Assembly: GCA_028819575.1 (NCBI GenBank)
Contig: JAPPLB010000067.1
Coordinates: 1-59,525 of the forward strand
Reading direction: 5' to 3'
DNA: 59,525 nucleotides
From: Bryobacterales bacterium
Lineage (GTDB): Bacteria; Acidobacteriota; Terriglobia; Bryobacterales; UBA6623
Positions 9,013 through 19,375 of this stretch are shown in pieces (position 1 is the first letter of the stretch; each line of letters begins with the position of its first letter). The notes under the pieces were generated by a model that worked only from the letters and a program-made list of their open reading frames with translations, was not told the DNA's origin and ran no database searches. The position numbers and the translations under genes were made by a program.

Positions 9013-9399
9013 TCACACCGACTCCTGTTTTGGGCGGCAATCCCTCGGATCCAGGCAGTCTTCGTAGAACGCCCGGTCCATCCGGAACAAGTCCATGCGG
9101 TCGATGCCGCGCGTCGCGCTCACACTCGGACCGTGCGGGAAGGCCGAGATGACCTTCAACCACCGTACATGTGCACGCGCGATGTCCCTCACTTCCTGCG
9201 CCACCTCCGCCAAGTCTTGGTCCTAGCTAAAGACAATGGCGACGTCCAGTGCGCCGTTGTGCGCCATGCGCATCACGTCCAGGCCGAGCCGCAGGTCGAT
9301 CTCTTGCTCGCGTTCGACCGGGATTTCATGCAACGATCCGTCTGGCAGGCGCACCCCCTCGACGCGGTAGCGTAGCGTCCGAGACGTGACGACGATCCC
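9013..9399 (-). pseudogene. NYN (PIN-like) nuclease domain protein, truncated, with stop codon
   Basis: The minus strand reads RTLRYRVEGVRLPDGSLHEI, then EQEIDLRLGLDVMRMAHNGA and LDVAIVFS, a TAG at 9225-9223, then DQDLAEVAQEVRDIARAH and a C-terminal part ending at 9013. The D...R.ALD...A.....DVAIV.S.D.D pattern is the NYN RNase core. The N-terminal strand with its first aspartate is missing: homology begins right behind the drmC stop. Truncation plus an internal amber codon make it a dead gene. Confidence 0.7.
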
Positions 9400-9409
9400 G
9401 GAGCGAGGA

Positions 9410-10207
9410 TCAAGTTAGCGGCAGCCGTTCCAGATAACCGTTTCGGATCAAGGACATGAAATGTTCTTCGATCCGGTGTGCGATGCCAGAAGAATCGACC
9501 AACAGACCAAGTTCGATGTTTCGTTCCTGTGCAGCTTCCGTGAAATTCGCGGAGGTTACAAGTGCCTCCAGGCCGTCAATAACCACGCACTTCGCATGCA
9601 TCGCACTATACGCCTGAGCTGCGGGTGCCAGGGACCGGGGATCGTAATAGACACGAGGCAGACGGGTCCCGGGCCACTCCTTGTCAATGAAATTCTCTGC
9701 GAAGCGCCGGACCACGTGGCTATCGATGGAGCTGTCATCTCTTTGACGACGAACATCAATACAGAGGATTACGTCGAGTAAGCCTTGCCCGTCGAGCCGA
9801 CGTGCTAAGGCTTGGAACACTGATTTTCCTTGATGGATGGCGAAGCCGACGGCTAGCACGCGCTGGCGCGCCTTCTCGAACATTTGCCTTATCACTACGC
9901 TCGTATTTCGTGCCATTAAGGTCGCGTCCGGTCCGCTGACGACGATCTCGACGGATGCGGCTGCTTTGCTCCCAGTGCTGCTACCAGCAGTGAACGCACG
10001 CAGCACCAATGCCATCTGTTCGGATGTCAATTCATATCGCGACAGATCCTCGAACCATCGGGTAATGGGTTCAACTTGAGAAACGGCTACCTGGTTTCTC
10101 AGTGTGAGAGGACCTAAAGGCGGCTTCAACAAGCCAGCTTCCAACAGCTCCGCTAGTCGGATGAGATCGTCCCGTTCAAGTTCTGATAGGGCGTGGAATT
10201 CTCTCAC
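9410..10207 (-). CDS. drmC: DISARM PLD-family protein DrmC
   Basis: A phospholipase-D-fold protein of about 265 residues, the last gene of the DISARM locus. The C-terminal HKD motif is seen as HAKCVVID followed by a TSANF serine/asparagine pair and ERNIELG. The first HKD half is degenerate, as is common in this family. The start is taken as GTG 10207, which overlaps the drmB TGA as GTGA; GTG 10216 is also possible and adds three residues. DrmC is a predicted nuclease and is reported as dispensable in tested DISARM systems. Its partners drmB and drmA lie immediately upstream. Confidence 0.85.
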   Translation of the reverse strand: MREFHALSELERDDLIRLAELLEAGLLKPPLGPLTLRNQVAVSQVEPITRWFEDLSRYELTSEQMALVLRAFTAGSSTGSKAAASVEIVVSGPDATLMARNTSVVIRQMFEKARQRVLAVGFAIHQGKSVFQALARRLDGQGLLDVILCIDVRRQRDDSSIDSHVVRRFAENFIDKEWPGTRLPRVYYDPRSLAPAAQAYSAMHAKCVVIDGLEALVTSANFTEAAQERNIELGLLVDSSGIAHRIEEHFMSLIRNGYLERLPLT

Positions 10208-12012
10208 GGGCCGCACCCGGCTGGATCAAAGAATTCGGCGTCCTCGTCGCTGACTGTTGGAACGACCAGCGCACGATCGAGGAAGTCATTGCGCTGCTCG
10301 CAGCTCGTCTCCGCAATCAGAAGGCAGCCGTGGCAAGCGGCGCCCTGCAACATGCGACCCTCAAGCGTAGAATCCGGCGAATGCTCCGCACAGACCGGGT
10401 CATTCGAGCACAGTAGGCCAGCATCCAAAGCACGGCGAAGATACTCGTGAAGATGTCGGCCTGTCTCGACCAGCCCGCCTAGAGTTCCTTCCGAGTCGGA
10501 TGACCCCGTATAGATCAGTATTCCGTAGCCACTGTCACCCGCGTAGACACGTTCTCGTAGCGAGCTCGCCGGATAGCCGCAATCAAGCGCGATTGACATC
10601 ATCAGCATGTGAGAGAGTGAATGCAGCATCACATAGGGAAGTCCGGGGAAGCCCTCTACCGGACGCTGACGCTCCTTGGCCCATGCCTTCCAGCCGGATT
10701 CGATTCTCCGCCCGCGTGCGATTACACCCGGACGGATCAGCCATTGCTTGACCTGGTCCTGTTTGAAAGAAATGAACACCCCCTCGCCGCGATTCTCGAA
10801 CGCAGGCAGCCAGTTAATCGTTTCAGCGAGCGAAGCCCGCACGACATCGAGATCGAGTTCGCCATCCTTGTCCGGGCTGATCGCCTCGAATCGCGTGAAA
10901 CCGAGCAAGGATACGACCTCGCGCAAGCGGTGTACCAGCACGAGCTTGTCGACCAGTTTGAGGAGATCGTCACCCCCCAGATCCCATGATCCTCGCTCGG
11001 GTGTCTCAGCATAGAACTTGGACCGCGAGTCATCCTCGCCGATGCGGGGATCTCCTTTGTCAAGTATTTCGAACTCGGCAGTCTTGACCGCAATGTTCTC
11101 GCTCTCACCGCCGTCTTTCTGCCGTTGGTACTCGACCATTACTGCCTCATCGGAGATTTCTGCGAAAACGGCATCGAGCTCTGGGATCATTCGAAAATTG
11201 CCGAGAACCCCCAGGTCGTCGGCGGCCTTCAGGCGCTCGAAATGGATCGAAACCTTCGCAGCCAAAGCGGTATCGAATTCTGGCAGGGAAATGACGCTCA
11301 TCGTCTGCGGGAAATAGGCGTTGCTCGCCGTGCGCACAAGTAGCCGATAAGGCTCCCCGCATGCTTCTCGCGCATATTGTCCAATCCACGGTCGCTTTCC
11401 TTCACAGTGTCCGAGTGCACCAGTGTCAGGGCTCGACGCTTCGTATAGCGAGCGTTCCTCACCGCATTCGCACACGCCGAAAGTGTCTCCGATGTCGCTG
11501 CCGGTTCCGCGTTCCTCGAGCCACAGTGGCCGCTCGCAGCTCTTGCCGCTTTGATGAACAAATGTTCTCCAGTCCAGATCATCGATGTGGCCACGCCGAC
11601 AGCCGCAGACGAAACGTACAGGGACAACCGGCTTGTGTTCCCCACCCTCGTCGCGGAAGCGGTGGCGATCCAGATGAACCCACCGCACCAGCCTGCGACG
11701 GCGCCATTGTGGATTCCGGGGGGCAGGCCTTGCGTCTTTGACGATAAACCAGGTCGGGAAGATACGCGCACCGACCGGGGCCGCTTGCCGAACGCTTTCC
11801 TCGTGTCGAGGGGGAGTGTAAAGGTCCAGCGCGGGTACGGACAACAACCTCCGCAACTTGGCCTGTAGGCGTGGTTCGTGGATCTTCTCGCGTCGCAGAT
11901 GAGACCAGTCTTGCAAGCCTGAAACGATCACCGAATGATCGGGTAGATCGATCATCGCGCCTGGACCATAGGTCGTGACCAACTGGCTCTGGCGAAGGAT
12001 ATTGTCGCTCAT
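10204..12012 (-). CDS. drmB: DISARM protein DrmB (DUF1998)
   Basis: A 602-residue protein opening MSDNILRQSQLVTTYGPGAM, the conserved DrmB N-terminus. A cysteine-rich segment (CGCRRGHIDDLDW, then CECGEE) and a C-terminal DUF1998 region follow, with HSLSHMLMMSIALDCGYP, GILIYTGSSDSEGTLGGLV and the zinc-like CSNDPVC...GAACHGC cysteines. DrmB forms a complex with DrmA that loads on single-stranded/5'-overhang DNA. It starts 8 bases after drmA and ends inside the drmC start, so translation is coupled. Confidence 0.9.
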   Translation of the reverse strand: MSDNILRQSQLVTTYGPGAMIDLPDHSVIVSGLQDWSHLRREKIHEPRLQAKLRRLLSVPALDLYTPPRHEESVRQAAPVGARIFPTWFIVKDARPAPRNPQWRRRRLVRWVHLDRHRFRDEGGEHKPVVPVRFVCGCRRGHIDDLDWRTFVHQSGKSCERPLWLEERGTGSDIGDTFGVCECGEERSLYEASSPDTGALGHCEGKRPWIGQYAREACGEPYRLLVRTASNAYFPQTMSVISLPEFDTALAAKVSIHFERLKAADDLGVLGNFRMIPELDAVFAEISDEAVMVEYQRQKDGGESENIAVKTAEFEILDKGDPRIGEDDSRSKFYAETPERGSWDLGGDDLLKLVDKLVLVHRLREVVSLLGFTRFEAISPDKDGELDLDVVRASLAETINWLPAFENRGEGVFISFKQDQVKQWLIRPGVIARGRRIESGWKAWAKERQRPVEGFPGLPYVMLHSLSHMLMMSIALDCGYPASSLRERVYAGDSGYGILIYTGSSDSEGTLGGLVETGRHLHEYLRRALDAGLLCSNDPVCAEHSPDSTLEGRMLQGAACHGCLLIAETSCEQRNDFLDRALVVPTVSDEDAEFFDPAGCGP

Positions 12013-12020
12013 CGAATGAT

Positions 12021-15000
12021 TTATGCGAGGTCCTGCCCCTCGGGCGTCTTGATTCCGAGCAGCACACTCGGCTCTACGTCACGTAGCGAACGCGGCGCAC
12101 GGAAAAGAAGCTGGGTGTCGGTCAACGTGTCTCGATTGGGGTCGATCATCTCACGCAGTAACGGAGCCGAAACCTTGCTCTCTCGGCCCAGAGAGTACCC
12201 GAACGTCACGCCCCCACGTTGGGCCTCATGGGAAAGCGTCGCCCAATCGTCGATAAGGCTTCGAACGCGGTCCTTGACGTTATCACCGAAGTCAGCCGGC
12301 AAACCTTTCACGTGGCCCTGAGCACGGGCACCCACCGACTCGGCCAGCTCCTTCGTCTTGTCGCCATGGTCTTCGATATTTTTTGCGGCGAGCATGGGTG
12401 TGAGTTCCGAGATCCCGAGACGCGCAAGTGCAACGGTGACCGCAGAAAGTCCGCGATCCATGGCGCGCGCCGAGAACGGAGTGACGCTGGTCGCTTCGAC
12501 GCCGCGGTAGAACGAGTCATGATAGGTGGCGAACCGTTCGTAGTGGGAGCGGTCGCGCGGCTTGTGGACGTTCAACAGGGTTACCACGAGGCCGGGCCTC
12601 GAGGCATCACGTCCGACTCTGCTGGTGGCTTGGATGTACTCCGCAGTCATCTTGGGTTGGCCTGCAACGACCATCAGGCCGAGCCGAGTAATGTCTAGCC
12701 CCACGGAGATCATGTTGGTGGCCAACGCAACATCGACATGTTCGTCTTCGTGAAAGCCCAGGGCGAGGCAACGCTTGGCATCAGCGACATTCGCGGTTCC
12801 GACGCGCGAGGTCAGCTCGACCGGCTCGAACGCGATTCGCCGGTCAGCGAACAGGCCGCTCGATTCATCCAAACGCTTGCGGCCCGCATAGGTCAACAAT
12901 CGCGACCCGATCTCGTCTTCAACGATGCGTCGAGCGCTTCCCAGTTCTCGCAAGGCATTGAAATACGTAACCGCAGTCATGTAGGGATCGGCCGGGTTTG
13001 GACTTGTGCCCTTGGAGGCAGCATTCCAAGCCGCCTGTGCTGCCGCCATCAGCGTGATCATGCTTCGCAAGAAGACGACCTTCGGTCCGCGCCCCTGTGC
13101 GGCGAGACCGAGATAAAGGCGCGCGTCAACCTCTTCTTCCGGGGCTTGCCTCGCAAAGAACGAGTCCCGGCGGTCGATCCCGGGCGGGGGGAACACTTCC
13201 ACCAAAGGTCGATCGAATAGAGCGCGGATTTGTTTTTGGGCAAGGCGTACGGTCGCTGTCGAAGCGACGACTTTCGGGCGCACATCCCTGTCACCGATCC
13301 GGCGTCTGCACAGGTGATCAATCGCAGTCTCGTAGAGCCCCGCCATGGTGCCGAGCGGTCCCGAGATCAAGTGCAGCTCGTCCTGGATAATCAGATCGGG
13401 CGGTCTCGCATCCTCCGGGTCACCGCCTCTGAAAAACCGCGCCGTTTCGCCGCTCCACGGCAAGGCCGCGAACTTGTCGGCGGTTGCGATCATGAACGCC
13501 GGCAGGCGGCGGTAGATTGGCTCGTCCACCGCGACGATCGGCAGGTGACGCTTTCTTCCCGAGAATTGACAATGCCGGTTTGCGCATCGCACCAACAGGT
13601 CGGTCGGTTCGTTTGAATTCGGATGAAGACGGAACGAATGCCGGTTGAATTTCGTGCCGCACCAGGGACATTGATCCAGCGGCAAGGGAGGGTCGCGCGA
13701 GGTATCTCGGGCGAACCGCAGGGTCTTGGCTCGCGCCGTGTCGTTCGACCGATCACCCTTTCGGCCCATATAGTTGGGCGTAGCGGCACGTCCAACCCAC
13801 AGAGCGATTTCAAACGGCCATTCTCCCAGTTTCCTGGATGCCGCCTCACGCTCGAGTTCAAGTGCGCAGACGAGCGCCGCGGCACGCCCGAGCTGGTCGA
13901 GGGTAAGGAGCCGTAATGTATAGCGCATTAACACGGACAGTCCGCGATAGGTGGGATCGGGTTCACGCAGTCGTCGCAGAACAAGGGTGAACGCAGCAAG
14001 CCCGAGATAGGCTTCCGTCTTTCCGCCGCCGGTGGGAAAGAACAGCAAGTCGACCATTTCGCGCTCGACATGAGTGGGCTCGGCGATACCCCGCAGGTTC
14101 ATGAGGATGTAGGCAAGCTGGAAGGGACGCCAAGCTGGCGGGCTCACCGCTTCCGGTTTGCGGCTCTCTTCCTGCGCACGCCGCCGCCGCGCCGCCGCCG
14201 CCATCGCTCGGTTGGCAATACGAAACGCCTCCAGAACATCGGGTTCGGCAAGCAGGTCGATCCCGGTCTGGATACGGTCCGCTGTGCGAACAGCGCGCAC
14301 CGTCAATTCGTCGGCGACCTCTCGGCGCCGACCGCCAAGTCCCCCGGCACTGACACGCTGTCCGACAATCCAGTCGCGGTATTGGCGGACTAGGGGCTCC
14401 AGCAAATCCTTCGCGGCGTGGGCGTCTGAGAGAGCGCCCAGCGCCTCCATGCCAAATTCGACGTCGGCAATGCTGGACGGCTCCACACGCTCCACGGAGG
14501 CCCGAGGCATCCATTCCGTATGCACGCGGAGACAGCCGCTATCGATCACATCGTCCCGCGTCGATACGTTGTGGCCGACCGAGTAGTCCGCGACGTCACG
14601 ATAATGCAGATCGGCCAAGCGCTCGTCCCAATCCTCACTGTCGAAACCGCTCGGGTCGAATCTCGGGACAAGGGGCCGATCCACCTCCACGCTCATCGCG
14701 AGCTGAAAAGCGAAGGCGGTGTCCTGCAGTTCGTTGTCCTTGGCAGGAGGGCGGCGATTCACGATAAACACCGACACCGCGCGCACGTTCCTGATTCCAG
14801 CGGCCGTCTTGATCCTAGTCGGGCGTAGCAAAGAGACCACCTTCAGACCGTCGCTGCCAGGAACGTCGAAGGAAACCGGGGTTCCGATCTTGACGGATGA
14901 GAGATTGATGCTGATGGCTTCTGAACGCGGTCGACGAACCCATGGCAGGAAGCGCAAGCGGAAAGAGTCGTTGTCCACACTGCCGCTGCCTTGTGGTCCT

Positions 15001-15416
15001 TCGCTCTGGGCGCGATGGGTCGTTCCCTTGTCACCTGGTACGTAATCGCCCCATGACACCGTTACCTCGAGACTGGTTGTCTCCTCATCCACAAGGATGC
15101 TCAGCCCCATCGACGATGGCAGAAAGACGCGTTTGCCGCTACCGCGATCGGGAGTGGTCGAATCGTCGCCGCCTTGAATCGGTTCGGCCGGCTCGTCGAG
15201 CTCCTCTTCGGCGTCCTGGGTTCGTTGCTCGTCCGGCGCACCGGTCGGCACCAGAAACCCCGTCAAATACCAACGCGACGGAGCTTGCGGAAGACGTTCA
15301 TGCTGGAGGGCCTAATCTCCAGGACTGGGGCCGATCAGATCAAGCCGCAGCGCCTCGATCAGATAGCGACGGACAGAGACACTGTCGTTCAAGGGTGGAG
15401 CGGCTGGCGAGTTCAT
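12021..15416 (-). CDS. drmA: DISARM helicase DrmA, in-frame amber at codon 35
   Basis: An SF2 helicase. Walker A lies within FFPTGGGKTEAYLGL, the DEAH-like box is IIQDELHLISGPLG, ATATVRLAQKQI is motif III-like, and the C-terminal helicase motifs are LATNMISVGLDITRLG and EYIQATSRVGR. The ATG at 15416 overlaps the drmMI stop as ATGA and reads NSPAAPPLNDSVSVRRYLIE, matching the DrmA N-terminus, but codon 35 is TAG (15314-15312). The frame then continues ALQHERLPQAPSRWYLTGFL without a break to 12021. From TTG 15266 the uninterrupted part is 1081 residues. Either the gene restarts internally without the first 50 residues, or the amber is suppressed, or the protein is lost. A sequencing error is also possible. 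Confidence 0.85.
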
Positions 15417-18400
15417 GAAGCTGCATTCACCCTACGGGGAGTTGACCCAGCGTCTCCTTCGGCCATGCGTTCCTCGGCCGCTCGCTCTGCATTCAGAGCC
15501 AACAGGCGCGCAAGCACCTCATCGCAAACCTCATCGCGCCAGCGGTAGCGCCAGGGTTTCTTCCGGTTGCCCCAGGTCTCAGGGTCGATTTCGAAGTCGA
15601 GCAGGAATTCACATTCGGTGGAGATATCGCACCAGCCGTAGGCATCGAGAACGGCGCGGTCCATGGCGGCATGAAGCTCTCGGAGCCTCGTGATCCGCGG
15701 GTCGCGCTCACCGGGGTCGTGGAAGCGGTTGTAGGTCTTGGTCATTCCCTCATCATTCTCGACCATCAGCGACGCGCGGTAATCGAAGTAGGCCGCTCCG
15801 GCTTCTTCAAGGGTGGGATGCCTCTCCCAGGATTCGGGGAAGGGGTAGGTTTCGAAGCAGTCGGAGAGAGAGTAATTAAGACGGTCTTCGAGCGTTGAAC
15901 TAAAGAAGCGAGCCCAGATTTCGTGGGGGCGGGATTGGAGGGAGCAGAAGGCAGCATGAGTAGAAAGAGCAAATACATTTTGGCCGGCATATACCATACC
16001 TTTCGGCAAAAAGGTGAACTGGAGATGTTGGCATATGTAGGCATGAAACAACACCCGATCCAGTCCGGCGATCGTCGAGTGGAGTTCTGGACGGGGGCGA
16101 ATGAACTGCCACCATTTCTCTTTCGCACCTGAGTCTTTTTTGTTCAGCCTCTCCGTTTTCACTTTCGTTCCAACTATTTCGAGCAAGTCCGGCCAGTCCG
16201 CCGCCACCGGCTCTGGATAATCCAGGGGTACGATACCCTCCCGAAGCCATTCCCGGCGTTGATCTTCGTCGGCTTCCCGCCACCGTTCGTCCATACTCTC
16301 CCGGCGCAGTGGGTAGTTCCAGAAGTTGATGACGTATCGGTGATGGGCATGGGTCGGGCTGGAATTGACCTCATCGCCGCCGATATACGGGAAGATCACC
16401 ACCTGATTGCGCGGGTTCTCTTCGATCAGGCGGTGCATTTCCGCTAGCGGTGTGGCGACGCCCTTATTGTCGGTGTCATCGAAGGTGAAGCCCATGCCGA
16501 GGACAATGCTTCCCTGGAAGCTCTTGTGCTCGTTCGCGGTAAGCCGCGCCGGATCGTCGTGGCCGCCGCCCTGGGAGAGAAACGCTGAGATGCTCCCTAC
16601 TTCTCGGTTGTCGAGAGCCTTTCTGCCTATACAAGATCCCTTGGAGATGTGAACCACGCTCACCACGACCGCCGCCTCACCCGGCCATTGTATGCGGCGG
16701 TCGGCTCGGTAGATCTCACCGCCGTTCTTGCAAATCCATCGCAACCCGGTCGAACGGGTATCATCCTGTGCGATGGTGTTGGTGGCGATGAGGCCGAGCG
16801 CGCCTCCCTCTCGCAGCAGTCCAAAAGCACGGCGGAAGAAATGAGCCACAAGATCCGCGTTTCCGTGACTCCCGGCATGAACTTTCTTGAGCCAGTCGGG
16901 GTAGCTGGCGGCATTCGCGGCGATGACGGTGTTCTTACCTGCAAAGGGCGGATTGCCGATGACTGCATCGAAACCCGGGCTCTCGCGCTCGAACACCTCC
17001 GGGAACTCCAACTCCCAATGGAAGGGCGCGATTTGTGGATCTGTGGACGCTAGCGAGGCGTTCACACGTCCATCATTCTCCAGAAACAGATCCCTGTACT
17101 CAAGGCGTCTTCTCTCGCGCTCCTTCGGCTTTCTTGACTCGAAGAATGCTGCCAGCACCAGATCGGCGATCCAGCAGACACCTCTGAGCTCGTTTTCTGT
17201 CTGTTCCAGGAGTTCCCGAAGTTCCTGCTCGGGCATCTCCTCGCCGAGCTCGCGGATCAGTTGACGCAGCTCAAGCGCCCGCGCCACCCGGCTGCGCACC
17301 TGCATCGACTCCAGTCCCATCTGAAAGCGCGGTGCATCGGCATCCCAATGGAATCCCTCAATCTGGCGGCAGGTCAAACCGACCAGCGAATCACCGTGAC
17401 GCAATGCATGGTCAATGAAGGTGAACTCATGATCCTTTGCGAGTGTGGCCAGCCAGAGCGACAACCGTGCCAGATCAATGGCCATTGGGTTCTTGTCCAC
17501 GCCATAGAGGCATCGCTGAGCTACAAGGCGTTGGGCGTGAAGCAGCTCGTCCTCGTCGGAAGGCAGGTCAGTTGGGCCGCCGTGAATGCTCCAGGCTTCA
17601 ACCAACCGCGAGGACAATTGGCGGCACGCCTCGACCAGAAAGGCACCCGAACCGGTCGCCGGATCGAGGACCTTGAGGTCGAGGATGTCACCGGGTCGCG
17701 CATCCGGCCCCAGACGATCGAGGAGCGGACGCAAGGCTTCGGAAACGATCGGCTCGGTCAAGGAGCGCGGCGTGTAGTGACTGCCGGACCGCCGCCGCTC
17801 GTCGGTCGGCTGAAGGACGGGCGTTCCCTCGGGCAAGATGTCCGGTGTCACATCTCGGTCGACGGCTGAATCAAGGGCAGCAACGACATCAGCGGGGATC
17901 AATGCCGAGCGGAGCTTTGCCGCTGCCTTGCCCGTCAGTCTCCGGTTCGTGGCGTCCTGCAGGGCTTTCGCACGCTTTCCGCCTTCCAGTTCCAGTAAGC
18001 CGTCGAGGTCGATAACGACTGCCGCACCGGAACGCTTCGAGGAGGTCACAGCAATCGACCGGCCCGTCGTCAACTCGACACGGAAACCCATGATCGACTC
18101 ATAGACCGAACCGATCTGCTCGACATCGAGAGTGCGGTACGACAGCCGCTCGCCGTCCAGCATCATCAGGCTTTGCAGTACCTTCCAGACCGTTGCATCG
18201 GGCACCATGGGGACCGCACCCTTGCCCACGAGCCCCCGCCCTTCGAGGAACGGGAATCGATCGGGGTCGAATAGCGCGCCCTGACGGGCGACAAACCTGA
18301 ATCCGGCGTGGCCACCGCCACGGTGGATCAGCCGGAACAGCGACAGGAGCTGTGCCCAAGCGCCGAAACGCTGATCCATGGTGTCGGGCCAGGCCGATAC

Positions 18401-19372
18401 GTCGGAGCGCAGTCGGGCGAACAGGCCGCCCAGCGAATAGTACTGCTGGTAGACGGGATGATCGGGCATCAGGCCGCGATCTTCCGCGTAGAGCACGAAA
18501 ACCAGCCGCATCAGCGCTGTGATCAATCCACCGTAGAGATGATCCGGGTTGCATCGCGCCAATTCAGTCACAGTCCCGCCTTGACGGACATCCGCCGTGA
18601 CAAAGCCCCGCATCAATTCATGGAGTGCGGCCAGTACCTGCCTCGATAGCCGTGTCGAGACCTCGACTTGAGCCTCTCGGCTCTTGGCGAGCAGTATCGG
18701 CAGGCGCTCTTGAGGGGCGCCCTGGAACAGCATGTCCGCCGAGAGAAGCATCTCGAAGGCAGCCAGGATGGGACGTCCCGCCGGCAGCGCCATCTGGGAA
18801 AACTCAAATGTCATGTACCCCGACGACTCGCCCTTGGGAGCGTAGACCAGACGGACTCGCTCGTCGGTGCACAGCAGGCCAATCGGGATTCCGGTCTCGC
18901 GCAGCAGCCGTTCGAAGCGGGAGTGACGAGTCGCGTTCCACCCGTCCCTCTCAGCAGGCGTTTTGTCGAAATCCGCACCGTTCTCCTCAACGCGAATGAG
19001 CATCGTCCATTCCGAGCCCGTATCGTCGTCCGCCGGCACTGCCCAGGTCGGCGAGAGAACGACCTGCAACTCGGGTAGTGCGATCTCTAGCGAGCCGCGG
19101 TGTGCAGCCGTCTCCACAAGATCGCTTTTCTCCCAACCGAGATAGTTCAGAAACACTCGAAGCAGGTCGGGCGAACGCCAGCGGGCCGTGGCACCATTCC
19201 GTTCTTCTATGAGCAACTCTCGAAACTCTCGCTGCCGACCGGAAACGTTGCGGTTCGGGACGACCTGAACGTCGACCATCACCGTCGGTGAGACGACGAG
19301 GCCCACCGGCTGGACGAAACCGAGCCACTCCTGATGGGCAAAGATCAGGTTGCTTCGTTCGCGATCCGCCAT
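15413..19372 (-). CDS. drmMI: DISARM class 1 adenine methyltransferase DrmMI
   Basis: A 1319-residue N6-adenine methyltransferase in the type IIG/BREX PglX-like style. The SAM motif LDPATGSGAFLVEAC and the catalytic VIGNPPFAGKN (NPPF) lie in the middle third. The long N-terminal part carries DUF-type helical sequence with ERLPILLAKSREAQVEVS, and the C-terminal part is a likely target-recognition region (YVINFWNYPLRRES). In class 1 DISARM this enzyme marks host DNA so that the system spares it. It begins 3 bases after drmD and overlaps drmA by 4 bases, consistent with a single transcript. Confidence 0.9.
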   Translation of the reverse strand: MADRERSNLIFAHQEWLGFVQPVGLVVSPTVMVDVQVVPNRNVSGRQREFRELLIEERNGATARWRSPDLLRVFLNYLGWEKSDLVETAAHRGSLEIALPELQVVLSPTWAVPADDDTGSEWTMLIRVEENGADFDKTPAERDGWNATRHSRFERLLRETGIPIGLLCTDERVRLVYAPKGESSGYMTFEFSQMALPAGRPILAAFEMLLSADMLFQGAPQERLPILLAKSREAQVEVSTRLSRQVLAALHELMRGFVTADVRQGGTVTELARCNPDHLYGGLITALMRLVFVLYAEDRGLMPDHPVYQQYYSLGGLFARLRSDVSAWPDTMDQRFGAWAQLLSLFRLIHRGGGHAGFRFVARQGALFDPDRFPFLEGRGLVGKGAVPMVPDATVWKVLQSLMMLDGERLSYRTLDVEQIGSVYESIMGFRVELTTGRSIAVTSSKRSGAAVVIDLDGLLELEGGKRAKALQDATNRRLTGKAAAKLRSALIPADVVAALDSAVDRDVTPDILPEGTPVLQPTDERRRSGSHYTPRSLTEPIVSEALRPLLDRLGPDARPGDILDLKVLDPATGSGAFLVEACRQLSSRLVEAWSIHGGPTDLPSDEDELLHAQRLVAQRCLYGVDKNPMAIDLARLSLWLATLAKDHEFTFIDHALRHGDSLVGLTCRQIEGFHWDADAPRFQMGLESMQVRSRVARALELRQLIRELGEEMPEQELRELLEQTENELRGVCWIADLVLAAFFESRKPKERERRRLEYRDLFLENDGRVNASLASTDPQIAPFHWELEFPEVFERESPGFDAVIGNPPFAGKNTVIAANAASYPDWLKKVHAGSHGNADLVAHFFRRAFGLLREGGALGLIATNTIAQDDTRSTGLRWICKNGGEIYRADRRIQWPGEAAVVVSVVHISKGSCIGRKALDNREVGSISAFLSQGGGHDDPARLTANEHKSFQGSIVLGMGFTFDDTDNKGVATPLAEMHRLIEENPRNQVVIFPYIGGDEVNSSPTHAHHRYVINFWNYPLRRESMDERWREADEDQRREWLREGIVPLDYPEPVAADWPDLLEIVGTKVKTERLNKKDSGAKEKWWQFIRPRPELHSTIAGLDRVLFHAYICQHLQFTFLPKGMVYAGQNVFALSTHAAFCSLQSRPHEIWARFFSSTLEDRLNYSLSDCFETYPFPESWERHPTLEEAGAAYFDYRASLMVENDEGMTKTYNRFHDPGERDPRITRLRELHAAMDRAVLDAYGWCDISTECEFLLDFEIDPETWGNRKKPWRYRWRDEVCDEVLARLLALNAERAAEERMAEGDAGSTPRRVNAAS

Positions 19373-19375
19373 GGC

